Of a stretch of 24,229 nucleotides of DNA, positions 1 to 8,145 are shown piece after piece. Under the pieces are notes generated by a model. That model ran no database searches, was not told the DNA's origin, and saw only the letters and a list, made by a program, of their open reading frames with translations. The first letter of the stretch is position 1. Each line of letters opens with the position of its first letter. The stretch is from Frankiaceae bacterium (GTDB taxonomy: Bacteria; Actinomycetota; Actinomycetes; Mycobacteriales; SCTD01): positions 1 through 24,229 of the forward strand of contig JAJAYV010000132.1 of NCBI GenBank assembly GCA_026786045.1, written 5' to 3'. Both the position numbers and the translations under genes were made by a program.

Positions 1-940
1 CGACGAGGACGTTCGGGTCGGCCAGCACCGGCCGGGTGCGCAGCGCCTCGACGCGGGCGGACTCGGTCGCGACGAGGTGGGTGATGACGCGGCGGGCGCG
101 GTCGCGGGCCTGGCGGACCCGCTGGGCCTCTTCGCGGACGTCGGGCACCACCCGCTTGCCGGCGTCGGTCGGCGTCGAGCAGCGGACGTCGGCGACCAGG
201 TCGACCAGCGGGCTGTCCGGCTCGTGGCCGATCGCGCTCACCACCGGGGTGCGGCAGCGGGCGACCGCCCGGCACAGCGCTTCGTCGCTGAAGGGCAGCA
301 GGTCCTCGACGCTGCCGCCGCCGCGGGCCAGCACGATGACGTCGACCTCCGGGGCGGCGTCGAGCGACTGCAGTGCGCCGATCACCTGCTCGACGGCGAG
401 GTGGCCCTGCACGGCGACCTCGCGCACGTCGAAGCGCACCGCCGGCCAGCGTCGCTTGGCGTTCTCGAGCACGTCGCGTGCGGCGGCGCTGGCCCGGCCG
501 GTGACCAGCCCGACGGTGCGCGGCAGGAACGGCAGCGGCTTCTTCAGCCCGGCGGCGAACAGGCCCTCGGCGGCCATCAGCGCCTTGAGCCGCTCGAGCC
601 GGGCGAGCAGCTCGCCGACACCGACCGGCCGGATCTCGATCGCCTTCAGGTTCAGTGTGCCGCGGCCCCCGTAGAACTCCGGCTTGGCGTGCAGGACCAA
701 GCGATCGCCCTCGGCCAGCGGTGGGACGACCGCGTCGACAAGCGTGCGGGCCGCGACGACGTTGAGGCTCATGTCGGCGACAGGGTCGCGCAGCACGAGA
801 TAACAGGTGCCGGACCGGCGGTTGACCTGCGTGACCTGCCCCTCGACCCAGACCCGGCCGAGCTTGTCGATCCACTCCATGAGCGAGCGGGCGACGGTGC
901 GCACGGGCAGCGGCGACTCCGCGCTGTTCGCCAGGGGCAC
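1..940 (-). CDS. xseA: Exodeoxyribonuclease VII large subunit (5' part, runs off the window)
   Basis: This is the large, catalytic subunit of exonuclease VII, which degrades single-stranded DNA in the cytoplasm together with XseB. About 313 codons are present; the C-terminal part lies to the left of position 1. The N-terminus has the family's PVR...WI.LG.VWVEGQV opening and an OB-fold segment (roughly residues 10-110). The catalytic-domain stretches LPRTVGLVTG, VIVLARGGGSVEDL and VVSAIGHEPDSPLVD follow. I chose the GTG at 940 because it gives a normal-length N-terminus just ahead of the conserved PVRTVARSLMEWI segment. The gene reads away from the divergent ispH side, and the lipid-droplet-like gene lies upstream on the same strand 66 bp away. 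In many actinomycetes xseB follows, but that would be outside this window. Confidence 0.93.
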   Translation of the reverse strand, partial: MPLANSAESPLPVRTVARSLMEWIDKLGRVWVEGQVTQVNRRSGTCYLVLRDPVADMSLNVVAARTLVDAVVPPLAEGDRLVLHAKPEFYGGRGTLNLKAIEIRPVGVGELLARLERLKALMAAEGLFAAGLKKPLPFLPRTVGLVTGRASAAARDVLENAKRRWPAVRFDVREVAVQGHLAVEQVIGALQSLDAAPEVDVIVLARGGGSVEDLLPFSDEALCRAVARCRTPVVSAIGHEPDSPLVDLVADVRCSTPTDAGKRVVPDVREEAQRVRQARDRARRVITHLVATESARVEALRTRPVLADPNVLV

Positions 941-970
941 GACGGGCAGCCTAGGCCCGCCCCCTTCCAG

Positions 971-993
971 CCCTCCCCGCCCGGAGGGGTGGG
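971..993. terminator. Imperfect GC-rich hairpin between xseA and the upstream gene
   Basis: CCCTCCCC and GGGGTGGG can pair across a 7-base loop, with one mismatch. It lies in the 66-bp gap after the stop of the 317-aa gene and before the xseA start. There is no T-run on either strand, so intrinsic termination is doubtful. It could be an attenuating stem or chance pairing in a GC-rich gap. Confidence 0.25.
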
Positions 994-1006
994 GACGTGC
1001 GGGGGT

Positions 1007-1960
1007 CTAGCTGGGCTTGCCGGCGCCGCCGAGGCCGCCGAAGGCGACCGTCGGGTTGTCGGCGCCCGCGTCAGCGGTGCTGGGGCTGACCTTGGAGCCG
1101 CCCTTCGCGCCACCCGCCGTCTCCGCGCCGTCGGTGCCGCCGCCGGACAGCGGGGCGGTCGGGTCGTTGGCCAGCTTGACGATGCGGTTGTCGAGCATCG
1201 TCACGATCGGCAGCCGGTCGGCATGGGCCTTCTCGTAGTCGCGGATCTGCACCAGCTGCGGCAGGTCGAGGCTGCGCATCCGGCCGCGCAGGGAGCCGAG
1301 GGTGAGGTGGTCGTAGTCCGGCAGCGGCAGGTCCTCGTGGGCCAGGACCTGGCCGCCGACGGTGGCGGAGACGCGCTCGACGACCTCGACGGTCTCGGGG
1401 CTGGCGGCTGAGTCGACCTGCACCTGTGTGCCGTCGGGAGCCGGCGGGGTGGGCTCGCCCTTGGGCGCCTCGGCCTCGGGGACCTCTGCCGCGACGTCGG
1501 CGACCGCGGTCCCGACGGTGTTGGCGGCCTTCGCAGCAGCGTCCTCGACACCGTCGGCAGCCTTGTCGAGTCCGGCGCCGACCCGACGCGTGGTGGTGCC
1601 GGCGGCCTTGCGGGCGCGGGTGGTGCCGGTGCGGGCGAGCTTCGTGACCGCCTCGCCGGCGTCCTCCAGCGCGTCCTCGACGACGTCGTACGGCTTGGCG
1701 AACGGCGTGCCCTGCAGCGCGTCCTCGACGACGTCCTCGACCTCGTCGAAGGACGTGCCGCGCAAGCGGGTGAGCAGGCGCTCACCGCGCTCGGCCAGCG
1801 CGTCGTACTCCCGGCGCGCGGTGCCGAGCGTCGTCAGTGCGTGGCTCACGGCGTAGACGGGCAGCTGCACCACCTTCCCGGGCAGGCGGCGGACGCCGTC
1901 CAGGACGGTCGGCACGATCCCGAGGGCGGCGGCGACGGGGGTCGGGACGGGGCTGGGCAT
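1007..1960 (-). CDS. Lipid-droplet-associated-like protein (Rv1109c family)
   Basis: A 317-aa protein starting at ATG 1960, with AAGGA about 8 bases upstream. I place it in the actinobacterial family of Rv1109c-like 'lipid droplet-associated' proteins from its position between xseA and ispH, its N-terminus (residues 10-50, with LPVYAVSHALTTLGTARREYD), and a conserved C-terminal module at about 211-264 (LPLPDYDHLTLGSLRGRMRS and then IRDYEKAHADRLPIVTMLDNRI). Between them lies a long low-complexity, helix-prone segment. Its part at 71-105 is acidic and carries DVVEDAL twice (76-82 and 92-98); 118-160 is rich in Ala/Lys/Asp, like amphipathic apolipoprotein-type helices. The tail is Gly/Ala/Ser-rich. 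There is no signal peptide. Lipid association is knowledge about relatives and is not shown by this sequence. Confidence 0.8.
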   Translation of the reverse strand: MPSPVPTPVAAALGIVPTVLDGVRRLPGKVVQLPVYAVSHALTTLGTARREYDALAERGERLLTRLRGTSFDEVEDVVEDALQGTPFAKPYDVVEDALEDAGEAVTKLARTGTTRARKAAGTTTRRVGAGLDKAADGVEDAAAKAANTVGTAVADVAAEVPEAEAPKGEPTPPAPDGTQVQVDSAASPETVEVVERVSATVGGQVLAHEDLPLPDYDHLTLGSLRGRMRSLDLPQLVQIRDYEKAHADRLPIVTMLDNRIVKLANDPTAPLSGGGTDGAETAGGAKGGSKVSPSTADAGADNPTVAFGGLGGAGKPS

Positions 1961-2077
1961 ACGAGGTTTCCTTAGGGGAGGGGACGAGCCAGGCTCGAAC
2001 GGACACGTGCCCGCGACCGCCGCGGGTACACGCGCTGGGAGGAAGATCACCGCGCGGTCCGAGGGTACGGACGTAGC

Positions 2078-3070
2078 ATGGTCCCCATGACGGAGACCCC
2101 TGTGCGACCGTCCAAGCGAGTCCTGGTGGCCAAGCCGCGCGGTTACTGCGCCGGTGTGGATCGGGCCGTGCTCACCGTGGAGAAGGCGTTGGAGGCCTAC
2201 GGCGCGCCGGTCTACGTCCGCAAGCAGATCGTGCACAACGCCCACGTGGTGCGGACCCTCGAGGCCCAGGGCGCGGTCTTCGTCGAGGAGACCGACGAGG
2301 TGCCCGAGGGGGCCACCGTCGTCTTCTCCGCCCACGGCGTCGCCCCGACCGTGCACGCCGAAGCCAAGGTCCGCGCGCTCAAGACGATCGACGCGACCTG
2401 CCCTCTGGTGACCAAGGTCCACATGGAGGCCAAGCGCTTCGCGGCCGACGACGTCGACATCGTGCTCATCGGCCACGAGGACCACGAAGAAGTCGTCGGC
2501 ACCACGGGCCAGGCGCCCGAGCACATTCACCTCGTCGACGGCGTAGAGGAGGCCGCGCAGGTGCAGGTGCGCGACCCGAGCAAGGTCGCCTACCTGTCGC
2601 AGACCACGCTGTCGGTGGACGAGACCAACGTGACGGTCGAGGCGCTGCGCCAGCGCTTCCCGCTGCTGCAGGGCCCGCCGTCGGCCGACATCTGCTACGC
2701 CACGCAGAACCGCCAGGTCGCTGTGAAGGAGATCGCCGCCGAGTCCGACCTGGTCCTGGTCGTCGGCTCGCGCAACAGCTCCAACTCGGTCCGGCTCGTC
2801 GAGGTCGCCCTGGACGCTGGCTCCGGCGCCTCGTACCTGGTCGACGACGCGAGCGAGATCGACGAGGCCTGGCTGGAGGGCGTCACGACGGTCGGCCTGA
2901 CCAGCGGCGCCTCGGTGCCGGAGGACCTCGTCGTGGAGGTGATGGCCTGGCTGGCCGAGCGCGGCTACGGCGAGGTGCAGGAGGTCGAGTCGGCCCAGGA
3001 GCACCTGCTGTTCGCGCTGCCGCCCGAGCTGCGCCGCGACCTGCGCAAGGCCGGCATCAGCGAGAGCTAG
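2078..3070 (+). CDS. ispH: 4-hydroxy-3-methylbut-2-enyl diphosphate reductase
   Basis: IspH (LytB) is the last enzyme of the MEP isoprenoid pathway. It reduces HMBPP to IPP and DMAPP with a [4Fe-4S] cluster. The protein is 330 aa, normal for the family. The three cluster cysteines are visible: C24 in PRGYCAGV, C108 in DATCPLV and C206 in DICYATQNRQ. Other hallmarks are KQIVHN, FSAHGV, GHEDHEEV, LSQTTLS, SRNSSNSVRLVE and GLTSGASVPE. The first ATG (2078) is given; ATG 2087, three codons in, is an equally reasonable start because neither has a clear ribosome site. It is transcribed divergently from the lipid-droplet-like gene across 117 bp, and its 3' end overlaps the convergent membrane gene by 14 bp. 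Confidence 0.97.
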   Translation: MVPMTETPVRPSKRVLVAKPRGYCAGVDRAVLTVEKALEAYGAPVYVRKQIVHNAHVVRTLEAQGAVFVEETDEVPEGATVVFSAHGVAPTVHAEAKVRALKTIDATCPLVTKVHMEAKRFAADDVDIVLIGHEDHEEVVGTTGQAPEHIHLVDGVEEAAQVQVRDPSKVAYLSQTTLSVDETNVTVEALRQRFPLLQGPPSADICYATQNRQVAVKEIAAESDLVLVVGSRNSSNSVRLVEVALDAGSGASYLVDDASEIDEAWLEGVTTVGLTSGASVPEDLVVEVMAWLAERGYGEVQEVESAQEHLLFALPPELRRDLRKAGISES

Positions 3071-3497
3071 GCCCGCGCTTGCGTCGCACGAGCGCCACGA
3101 GCAGCGCGAGCCCGGTCGCGGCGAGCAGCACCGGCGCCCCCACGACCAGCGCGTTCACCAGCTCGATCGCCTGCTGCACGAGGAACGACGCGCTCGACGC
3201 GGTCCGCTCGATCACCCCGCCGAGCAGCACCAGCACGACGTAGACCAGCGGCGGCATGACGACGGCGGCGAGCAGGTCCTCGCGGTGCACGGTCAGCGCG
3301 GCCAGCCCGCAGCCGGCGACGAAGCTGACCGCGAAGACCTCCCTGAGGCCGGGGCCGGTGACGACGTCGAACGCCCCGCCGAGCAACCCGAGCAGCAACG
3401 CGAGCGCGACGGCGCCGGTGGCGGTGAGTCCGCGCCGGTCGCCGACAGAGGCACCCGCGGGAAGCGGCTGCCCGGTCCTGCCACCCGTGCCGGTCAC
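3057..3497 (-). CDS. Small integral membrane protein, DUF6542-like (Rv1111c position)
   Basis: A 146-aa protein with an N-terminal polar stretch (1-22) and about four hydrophobic helices at roughly 24-46, 50-66, 76-92 and 110-135, ending in a basic RRKRGPSSR tail that should face the cytoplasm. Position (convergent with ispH, as for Rv1111c) and length suggest the DUF6542 family, whose function is unknown to me. An overlapping frame on the same strand is also open, but only this one gives a membrane protein with a sensible start and tail. The stop lies inside the ispH coding end, so the two mRNAs are antisense over 14 bp. Confidence 0.72.
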   Translation of the reverse strand: MTGTGGRTGQPLPAGASVGDRRGLTATGAVALALLLGLLGGAFDVVTGPGLREVFAVSFVAGCGLAALTVHREDLLAAVVMPPLVYVVLVLLGGVIERTASSASFLVQQAIELVNALVVGAPVLLAATGLALLVALVRRKRGPSSR

Positions 3498-3544
3498 AGA
3501 GTCGGACGCTACCCCCGTGACGGCGGACCACCGCTGCGCCTACC

Positions 3545-3865
3545 GTGTCCCGCGTGTCAGCTGCGGGTGGGTCAGGGACCGGGTCGTACGGCGAGGGCGA
3601 GCGGGTGTTCGGGCCGCCGCAGGGCAGCTACGACGCGGACTGGGTCGCCGCCACCGCCCGCACCGCCGACCCCGGGCTGCCCGAGGAGACGGCGCGCGAG
3701 CTGGCCGTCTACGCCTGGGACCACCTGCGGGCCATCGGCGCGCTCGACGCCCCGGAGGTGGCCCGCCGGCTGCTGGCCGACCACCCGGCGTCGGGGGCGA
3801 CCGCGGCGGCCGTCGTGGCCAAGGCCGCCGTCGACTTCTGCCAGGCGTACGGCGTCGACCTGTAG
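3545..3865 (+). CDS. Uncharacterised 106-aa protein
   Basis: A small ORF with a GTG start (3545; a second in-frame GTG at 3554 would remove three residues). I do not recognise the family. The first 25 residues are Gly/Ser-rich. Residues 28-106 look like a compact helical domain with many Ala, Leu and charged residues (ETARELAVYAWDHLRAIG and EVARRLLADHP), ending in FCQAYGVDL. It has no membrane segment or signal peptide. It is the only gene reading rightward between the leftward membrane gene and leftward rmuC, so it would need its own promoter in the 47 bp upstream. Codon use matches real genes here, which is the main support. Confidence 0.6.
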   Translation: MSRVSAAGGSGTGSYGEGERVFGPPQGSYDADWVAATARTADPGLPEETARELAVYAWDHLRAIGALDAPEVARRLLADHPASGATAAAVVAKAAVDFCQAYGVDL

Positions 3866-3873
3866 CCGGACCG

Positions 3874-5028
3874 TCAGCCGGTGCTGGACAGCGGCGGCAC
3901 CAGCTCGGGCGCGGTGACCGGTCGCGGCAGCACCTCCACCGCCGCGGGCGCAGGCGGCGGCTCCTCGGCCAGGCCGAGCTCGGCCATCCGCCGGGCGGCA
4001 GGCAGCAGCGAGCGCTCGAGCGAGCCGACGGTGCGGTTGAAGTCCGCGACGGCCGAGCCGAGCGAGCGGCCGAGCTTGTCGACGTGGCTGCCGAGGGTGC
4101 CCAGCCGGCTGTAGAGGTCCTTGCCGGCGGTGACGACGGCGCGGGCGTTCTCGGTGAGCTGCTCGGTCTGCCAGGCGTGGGCGGCGGTCCGCAGCAGCGA
4201 GACCAGGGTGGTGGGCGTCGCCAGGTGCACGTGGCGGGAGTAGGCGTGCTCGAGCAGCGACGGGTCGTGCTGCAGCGCGGGCGCGAGGAAGGCCTCGCCG
4301 GGCACGAAGAGCACCACGAACTCAGGGGAGTCGGGCAGCGCCGACCAGTAGGCCCTGTCGGCGAGCCGGTCGACGTGGGCGCGCAGGTGGCGGGCGTGGG
4401 CGGCCATGCGGGTCGCGGCCTCGGCCTCGTCGTCGCACTCGACCGCCTCGAGGTAGGCCGCGAGCGTCACCTTGGCGTCGACGACGATCGAGCGGCCGCC
4501 GGCCAGCCGCACCACGAGGTCTGGCCGCAGCACCGCGCCGTCGGCGCCGGTCCAGCTCTCCTGCTCAGAGAAGTCGCACCGGTCCACCATCCCGGCGTAC
4601 TCCACGCAGCGGCGGAGCTGGACCTCGCCCCAGCGGCCGCGCGCCTGCGGGCGGCGTAGTGCGTCGACCAGTGAGGCGGTCTCGCGACCGAGCAGCTCGC
4701 TCGTGCGGCGGACGCCGGCCACCTGCTCGCGCAGCTCGGCCTGGGCGCGCGCCCGCTCGAGCTCGAGCCCGCGCAGCTGGGTCTCGACGAGGTGGAGCTG
4801 CTCGCGCAGCGGGACGACGAGCGCCTCGACGGCCTGGCGCTGCCCGGCGAGCTCGCCGGCCGCTGCCTCGCGGCTGCCGGTGAGGGCCCGCGAGGCCAGC
4901 CCCTCGAAGGAGGTGAGCAGCGACTGCTCGTCGCGGCGGGCGCTGCGCCGGCCGAGCAGCAGGCCGAGCAGCAGGCCGGCGGCCAGGCCGAGGAGCAGGC
5001 CGAGCAGGAGGGCGAGGGCGATGGTCAT
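3874..5028 (-). CDS. rmuC: DNA recombination protein RmuC
   Basis: RmuC-family proteins limit inversions at short inverted repeats, and are thought to be membrane-anchored and nuclease-like. The 384-aa protein has an N-terminal Leu/Gly-rich transmembrane segment (residues 2-26, followed by GRR). A coiled coil follows (about 30-115, many Glu/Gln/Arg/Leu). The RmuC domain (about 115-340) carries RGRWGEVQLRRCVEYAGM, DLVVRLAGGRSIVVDAKV, FVVLFVPGEAFL, ATPTTLVSLLRT and the GKDLYSRL segment. The C-terminal 40 residues are Pro-rich and likely disordered. I chose ATG 5028 because it places the membrane anchor at the N-terminus. It lies back to back with ychF (66 bp between starts), and its 3' end is 8 bp from the unknown 106-aa gene. 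Confidence 0.94.
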   Translation of the reverse strand: MTIALALLLGLLLGLAAGLLLGLLLGRRSARRDEQSLLTSFEGLASRALTGSREAAAGELAGQRQAVEALVVPLREQLHLVETQLRGLELERARAQAELREQVAGVRRTSELLGRETASLVDALRRPQARGRWGEVQLRRCVEYAGMVDRCDFSEQESWTGADGAVLRPDLVVRLAGGRSIVVDAKVTLAAYLEAVECDDEAEAATRMAAHARHLRAHVDRLADRAYWSALPDSPEFVVLFVPGEAFLAPALQHDPSLLEHAYSRHVHLATPTTLVSLLRTAAHAWQTEQLTENARAVVTAGKDLYSRLGTLGSHVDKLGRSLGSAVADFNRTVGSLERSLLPAARRMAELGLAEEPPPAPAAVEVLPRPVTAPELVPPLSSTG

Positions 5029-5094
5029 GGGCCGACCCTGGCAGCCGGGTCCGACAGATCCGGGTGACGCGCCGCGCCGGTACCGTCGTCGTCC

Positions 5095-6168
5095 GTGAGC
5101 CTCTCCCTCGGCATCGTCGGCCTGCCCAACGTCGGCAAGAGCACCTTGTTCAACGCGCTGACCAAGAACGACGTGCTGGCGGCCAACTACCCCTTCGCCA
5201 CGATCGAGCCGAACGTCGGTGTCGTGGGCGTGCCGGACGACCGGCTGCCCAAGCTCGCGGAGGTCTTCGGCTCGGCGAAGGTCATCCCCGCCACCGTCGA
5301 CTTCGTGGACATCGCCGGCATCGTCAAGGGCGCCAGCGAGGGCGAGGGCCTGGGCAACAAGTTCCTTGCCAACATCCGCGACAGCGACGCGATCTGCCAG
5401 GTGATCCGGGTCTTCAAGGACGACAACGTCGTGCACGTCGACGGCCGCGTCTCGCCGAAGGACGACATCGAGGTCATCAACACCGAGCTGATCCTCGCCG
5501 ACCTGCAGACGGTCGAGAAGGCGGTCCCGCGGCTGGAGAAGGAGGCGCGGATCAAGAAGGACGTCGTGCCGCAGCTCGGGGCGGTCCGCGACGCGCAGAA
5601 GGTGCTCGAGAGCGGGCAGACGATCTTCGGCGCCGGGCTCGACCGGGGCCCGCTGCGCGAGCTGCACCTGCTGACCGCGAAGCCGTTCCTCTACGTCTTC
5701 AACCTCGACGAGGACGAGCTCACCGACCAGGCCCTGCGCGCCGAGCTGCAGGCGCTCGTCGCGCCGGCCGAGGCGGTCTTCCTCGACGCGAAGGTCGAGA
5801 TGGAGCTCATCGAGATGGACGAGGCCGACGCCCTGGAGCTGCTGCAGTCGATGGGTCAGGCCGAGAGCGGGCTGCACCAGCTGGCCCGCATCGGCTTCGA
5901 CACCCTCGGGCTGCAGACCTACCTCACCGCCGGGCCCAAGGAGGCCCGCGCCTGGACGATCAAGAAGGGCGCGACCGCCCCGGAGGCGGCCGGCGTCATC
6001 CACACCGACTTCCAGCGCGGCTTCATCAAGGCCGAGGTCATCGGCTTCGGCGACCTGATGGAGGCCGGCTCCACCCAGGCCGCCCGCGCTGCCGGCAAGG
6101 CCCGCATGGAGGGCAAGGACTACGTCATGCAGGACGGCGACGTCGTGGAGTTCCGCTTCAACGTGTAG
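5095..6168 (+). CDS. ychF: Redox/ribosome-associated ATPase of the Obg-like YchF/OLA1 family
   Basis: A 357-aa P-loop protein starting at GTG 5095, typical of YchF (about 363 aa). Visible motifs are the G1 Walker A GLPNVGKST (residues 9-17), NYPFATIEPN (switch I region), the G3 segment DIAGIVKGASEGEGLGNKFL, and NLDE in place of the usual NKxD. In this family the NxxE motif goes with a preference for ATP over GTP. The C-terminal TGS-like domain ends GDVVEFRFNV. YchF binds ribosomes and modulates stress responses in other bacteria. It is the last gene of the conserved block; what follows is accessory DNA. Confidence 0.97.
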   Translation: MSLSLGIVGLPNVGKSTLFNALTKNDVLAANYPFATIEPNVGVVGVPDDRLPKLAEVFGSAKVIPATVDFVDIAGIVKGASEGEGLGNKFLANIRDSDAICQVIRVFKDDNVVHVDGRVSPKDDIEVINTELILADLQTVEKAVPRLEKEARIKKDVVPQLGAVRDAQKVLESGQTIFGAGLDRGPLRELHLLTAKPFLYVFNLDEDELTDQALRAELQALVAPAEAVFLDAKVEMELIEMDEADALELLQSMGQAESGLHQLARIGFDTLGLQTYLTAGPKEARAWTIKKGATAPEAAGVIHTDFQRGFIKAEVIGFGDLMEAGSTQAARAAGKARMEGKDYVMQDGDVVEFRFNV

Positions 6169-6195
6169 GGCGAGTTGAACCTGCAGGTCAGGGGC

Positions 6196-6639
6196 TTAGG
6201 ACACGTCGCTAGTCCGCACGCGGTCCGCAAGAATCGGGAGCACGTCGGCCAGCAGCTCGCCTGCTGCCCGACGCGTGCGGTCCCGCGGGTGGCCATCTGC
6301 TCGATGCACTGCTCAACGTGAGACCGGCGCAGCGCGGCAAGAGGGAGCTGCGCGAAGGGCACGCTGCCCGCGGCCAGGTCCATCGCCAGCAACGGTGGTG
6401 GCCTCCCACACCTGTCGGGAACCCCACTCGGCGTCATAGGTCTCGAAGGTGACGCGGCCGGCCTTGGGGTCGACGTACTGACCGGTCACGACGCTGGCCG
6501 TGACGTCGTCGAGCCAGCGCGGGGCGTCGAGCTTGCGGGCGAAGTGCCGCGAGTGCTCCTTGTCCGCGGCGTCGCGATACCGGGCTCGCCACCGCCCGTC
6601 GCGCCGCTTCGCGAGGCTGGCCATGGTCGTCTCCCTCAT
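6196..6639 (-). pseudogene. Degenerate tyrosine recombinase (phage-type integrase) remnant
   Basis: Only scraps of an integrase are left. The N-terminus (ATG 6639 or 6624) reads MASLAKRRDGRWRARYRDA, then HFARKLDAPRWLDDV and GQYVDPKAG. That is the usual opening of actinobacterial phage integrases (AP2-like and SAM-like DNA-binding regions). After about 6410 the frame is lost. A second frame (about 6395-6290) continues with LPLAALRRSHVEQCIEQM, matching the core-binding region. A third (about 6290-6196) gives DRTRRAAGELLADVLPIL and a TAA stop, resembling integrase C-terminal tails. The whole catalytic domain (R...HxxR...Y) is missing, so the gene is dead. I see no tRNA or att-like repeat beside it. 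Confidence 0.7.
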
Positions 6640-6933
6640 GCCGACGAAGTGGCCGCCGCATGTGAGCGCAGATGGTCCGTACGTCCATGGCTTCCGCATG
6701 TGGTGGACGGTCGACGGCCATGCCGCTGCCGGGTCGGCGACCCCCCAAAAGCGCCGATCTGGGCGGCTCACGGGGAGCAGGCAGAGGTCACGGGAGCTCG
6801 GCGGCGGGGTCGTCTTCGGCGCAAGGCCGCGCCCTCGCGATCGGGGAGTTGCTGTTCCCGTGGTCCTCGACGGCGGCTGGCCGCTGACCCGGGCTGTGGC
6901 CCTAAGGTGCGGGCACCGACGTGAGGAGCCGAC
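6640..6933. other. Non-coding gap upstream of the SMP-30 gene
   Basis: 294 bases between the integrase remnant and the SMP-30 gene. No frame gives a recognisable protein, and I see no tRNA or long repeat. The last part holds the ribosome site GAGGAG (8 bases before ATG 6934). It may be leftover mobile-element DNA. Confidence 0.5.
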
Positions 6934-7827
6934 ATGCGGCGCGAGCTGACCACCGTCCTGTCCGGCCGGTCGTTCTTGGAGTGCCCGCGCTGGCACGACG
7001 ACCGGATCTGGGTGGTGGACTTCTACACCCACGAGGTGCTGTCGGCCGCGGAGGACGGGTCCGACCTGCGCACCGAGGCCGCGGTGCCGCAGCAGCCGTC
7101 CGGGCTGGGTTGGCTGCCCGACGGGCGGCTTCTCGTGGTGTCCATGCGGGACGCGACGCTCCTGCGCCGGGAATCCGACGGCTCACTGGTGGTGCATGCC
7201 GACCTGGCGCCACACGTCTCCGGCCACCCCAACGACATGGTGGTGGACGGACAAGGGCGGGCGTACGTCGGCAACTTCGGTTTCGACCTGATGGCCGGCG
7301 CGCCGATCGGCCCGGCGGTCCTACTCCGGGTCGATCCTGACGGCACGGTGACCCGGGTCGCCGAGGACCTGATGTTCCCCAATGGCAGCGTGCTCACCGA
7401 CGACGGCGTCCTGCTGGTGGCCGAGACCTTCGGCAACCGGGTTACCGCCTTCGACGTCGCTGCCGACGGCTCCCTGTCCGGTCGTCGGGTCTGGGCCGAG
7501 TTCGGGCCCGTGCCCGCGTCGACGGTGATTGCCGATGCCCTCCCGGAGCTCGTGGTCGCTCCCGACGGCTGCGGGCTCGACGCTGAGGGGTTGCTGTGGG
7601 TCGCTGACGCCGCGCACGGCCGGGCGGTGCGCGTCCGCGAGGGCGGCGAGATCGTCGACGAGGTGGTCACCGGCTCCGGCGTCTTCGCGTGCATGCTCGG
7701 CGGGTCGGACGGCCGCACGCTGTACCTGTGTGCGGCGCCGGACTTTGACGAGCACGCCCGCATCGCGGCGCGCGACGCCCAGCTGCTCGCGGTGCGGGTC
7801 GAGGTCCCGCGCGCCGGCCGGCCCTGA
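6934..7827 (+). CDS. SMP-30/gluconolactonase/LRE family beta-propeller protein
   Basis: A 297-aa calcium-dependent six-bladed propeller protein of the senescence-marker-30/gluconolactonase family. Members hydrolyse sugar lactones or other lactone/ester substrates. The expected metal ligands are visible: E16 in LECPRW, N150 in FPNGSV and D211 in APDGCGLD, with a substrate-side N100 in HPNDM. Repeated blade motifs such as DGQGRAYVGNFGF and DAEGLLWVADA occur. ATG 6934 is preceded by GAGGAG. There is no signal peptide, so it should be cytoplasmic. It stands alone between decayed genes, so its substrate cannot be inferred from context, and a link to the glycolate locus is not shown. Confidence 0.9.
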   Translation: MRRELTTVLSGRSFLECPRWHDDRIWVVDFYTHEVLSAAEDGSDLRTEAAVPQQPSGLGWLPDGRLLVVSMRDATLLRRESDGSLVVHADLAPHVSGHPNDMVVDGQGRAYVGNFGFDLMAGAPIGPAVLLRVDPDGTVTRVAEDLMFPNGSVLTDDGVLLVAETFGNRVTAFDVAADGSLSGRRVWAEFGPVPASTVIADALPELVVAPDGCGLDAEGLLWVADAAHGRAVRVREGGEIVDEVVTGSGVFACMLGGSDGRTLYLCAAPDFDEHARIAARDAQLLAVRVEVPRAGRP

Positions 7828-8145
7828 CCCGGCTTCGCTGCGACGACGGACGGGGCGGCGGCGCCGGTGACGAAAGCGGAGCCGATGGTGCGCGGGACGA
7901 ACCTCCTCGTCTCGGTGCCGCTCGTCGGCACCGACGTCGCACCATGCTCGTCCTCCGACTCCGTCTCGTTGAGACCCCAGTGGCCCGGCGGAGATTCTGT
8001 TGCTCCATGGGGCGATCACCAGCGGGATCGGGCCAGGCAGGTGGCCGGGGCTTCGCCGCACGCCCGATCGCAGGGTCACGGCTCCCGATCAGGTCGATGC
8101 GCGGACCCGCCTGGTCAACCATCGTCAGCCCGGTGGCGCGACCGG
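7828..8145. other. Intergenic stretch without a recognisable gene
   Basis: 318 bases between the convergent SMP-30 and GAF genes. Translation in all six frames gave nothing I recognise, only Arg/Pro-rich shadow frames. It may be decayed coding sequence. No clear terminator hairpin with a T-run was seen. Confidence 0.45.

Noticed and set aside
77..1411. A 444-codon rightward frame opposite xseA
   Set aside because: The minus strand encodes recognisable XseA; the plus frame has no family resemblance.
5028..6003. An N-terminal extension of RmuC across ychF (open frame on the minus strand)
   Set aside because: The extension is antisense to ychF and would bury the RmuC membrane anchor in the middle of the protein; ATG 5028 is the natural start.
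6170..6640. A tRNA or attachment-site repeat beside the integrase remnant
   Set aside because: I looked for a cloverleaf or a repeated core near ychF and the remnant and saw none.
6934..7827. SMP-30 gene as part of the glycolate pathway
   Set aside because: It is separated by decayed DNA, reads toward the GAF gene, and has none of the operator motifs upstream; there is no evidence for a link.
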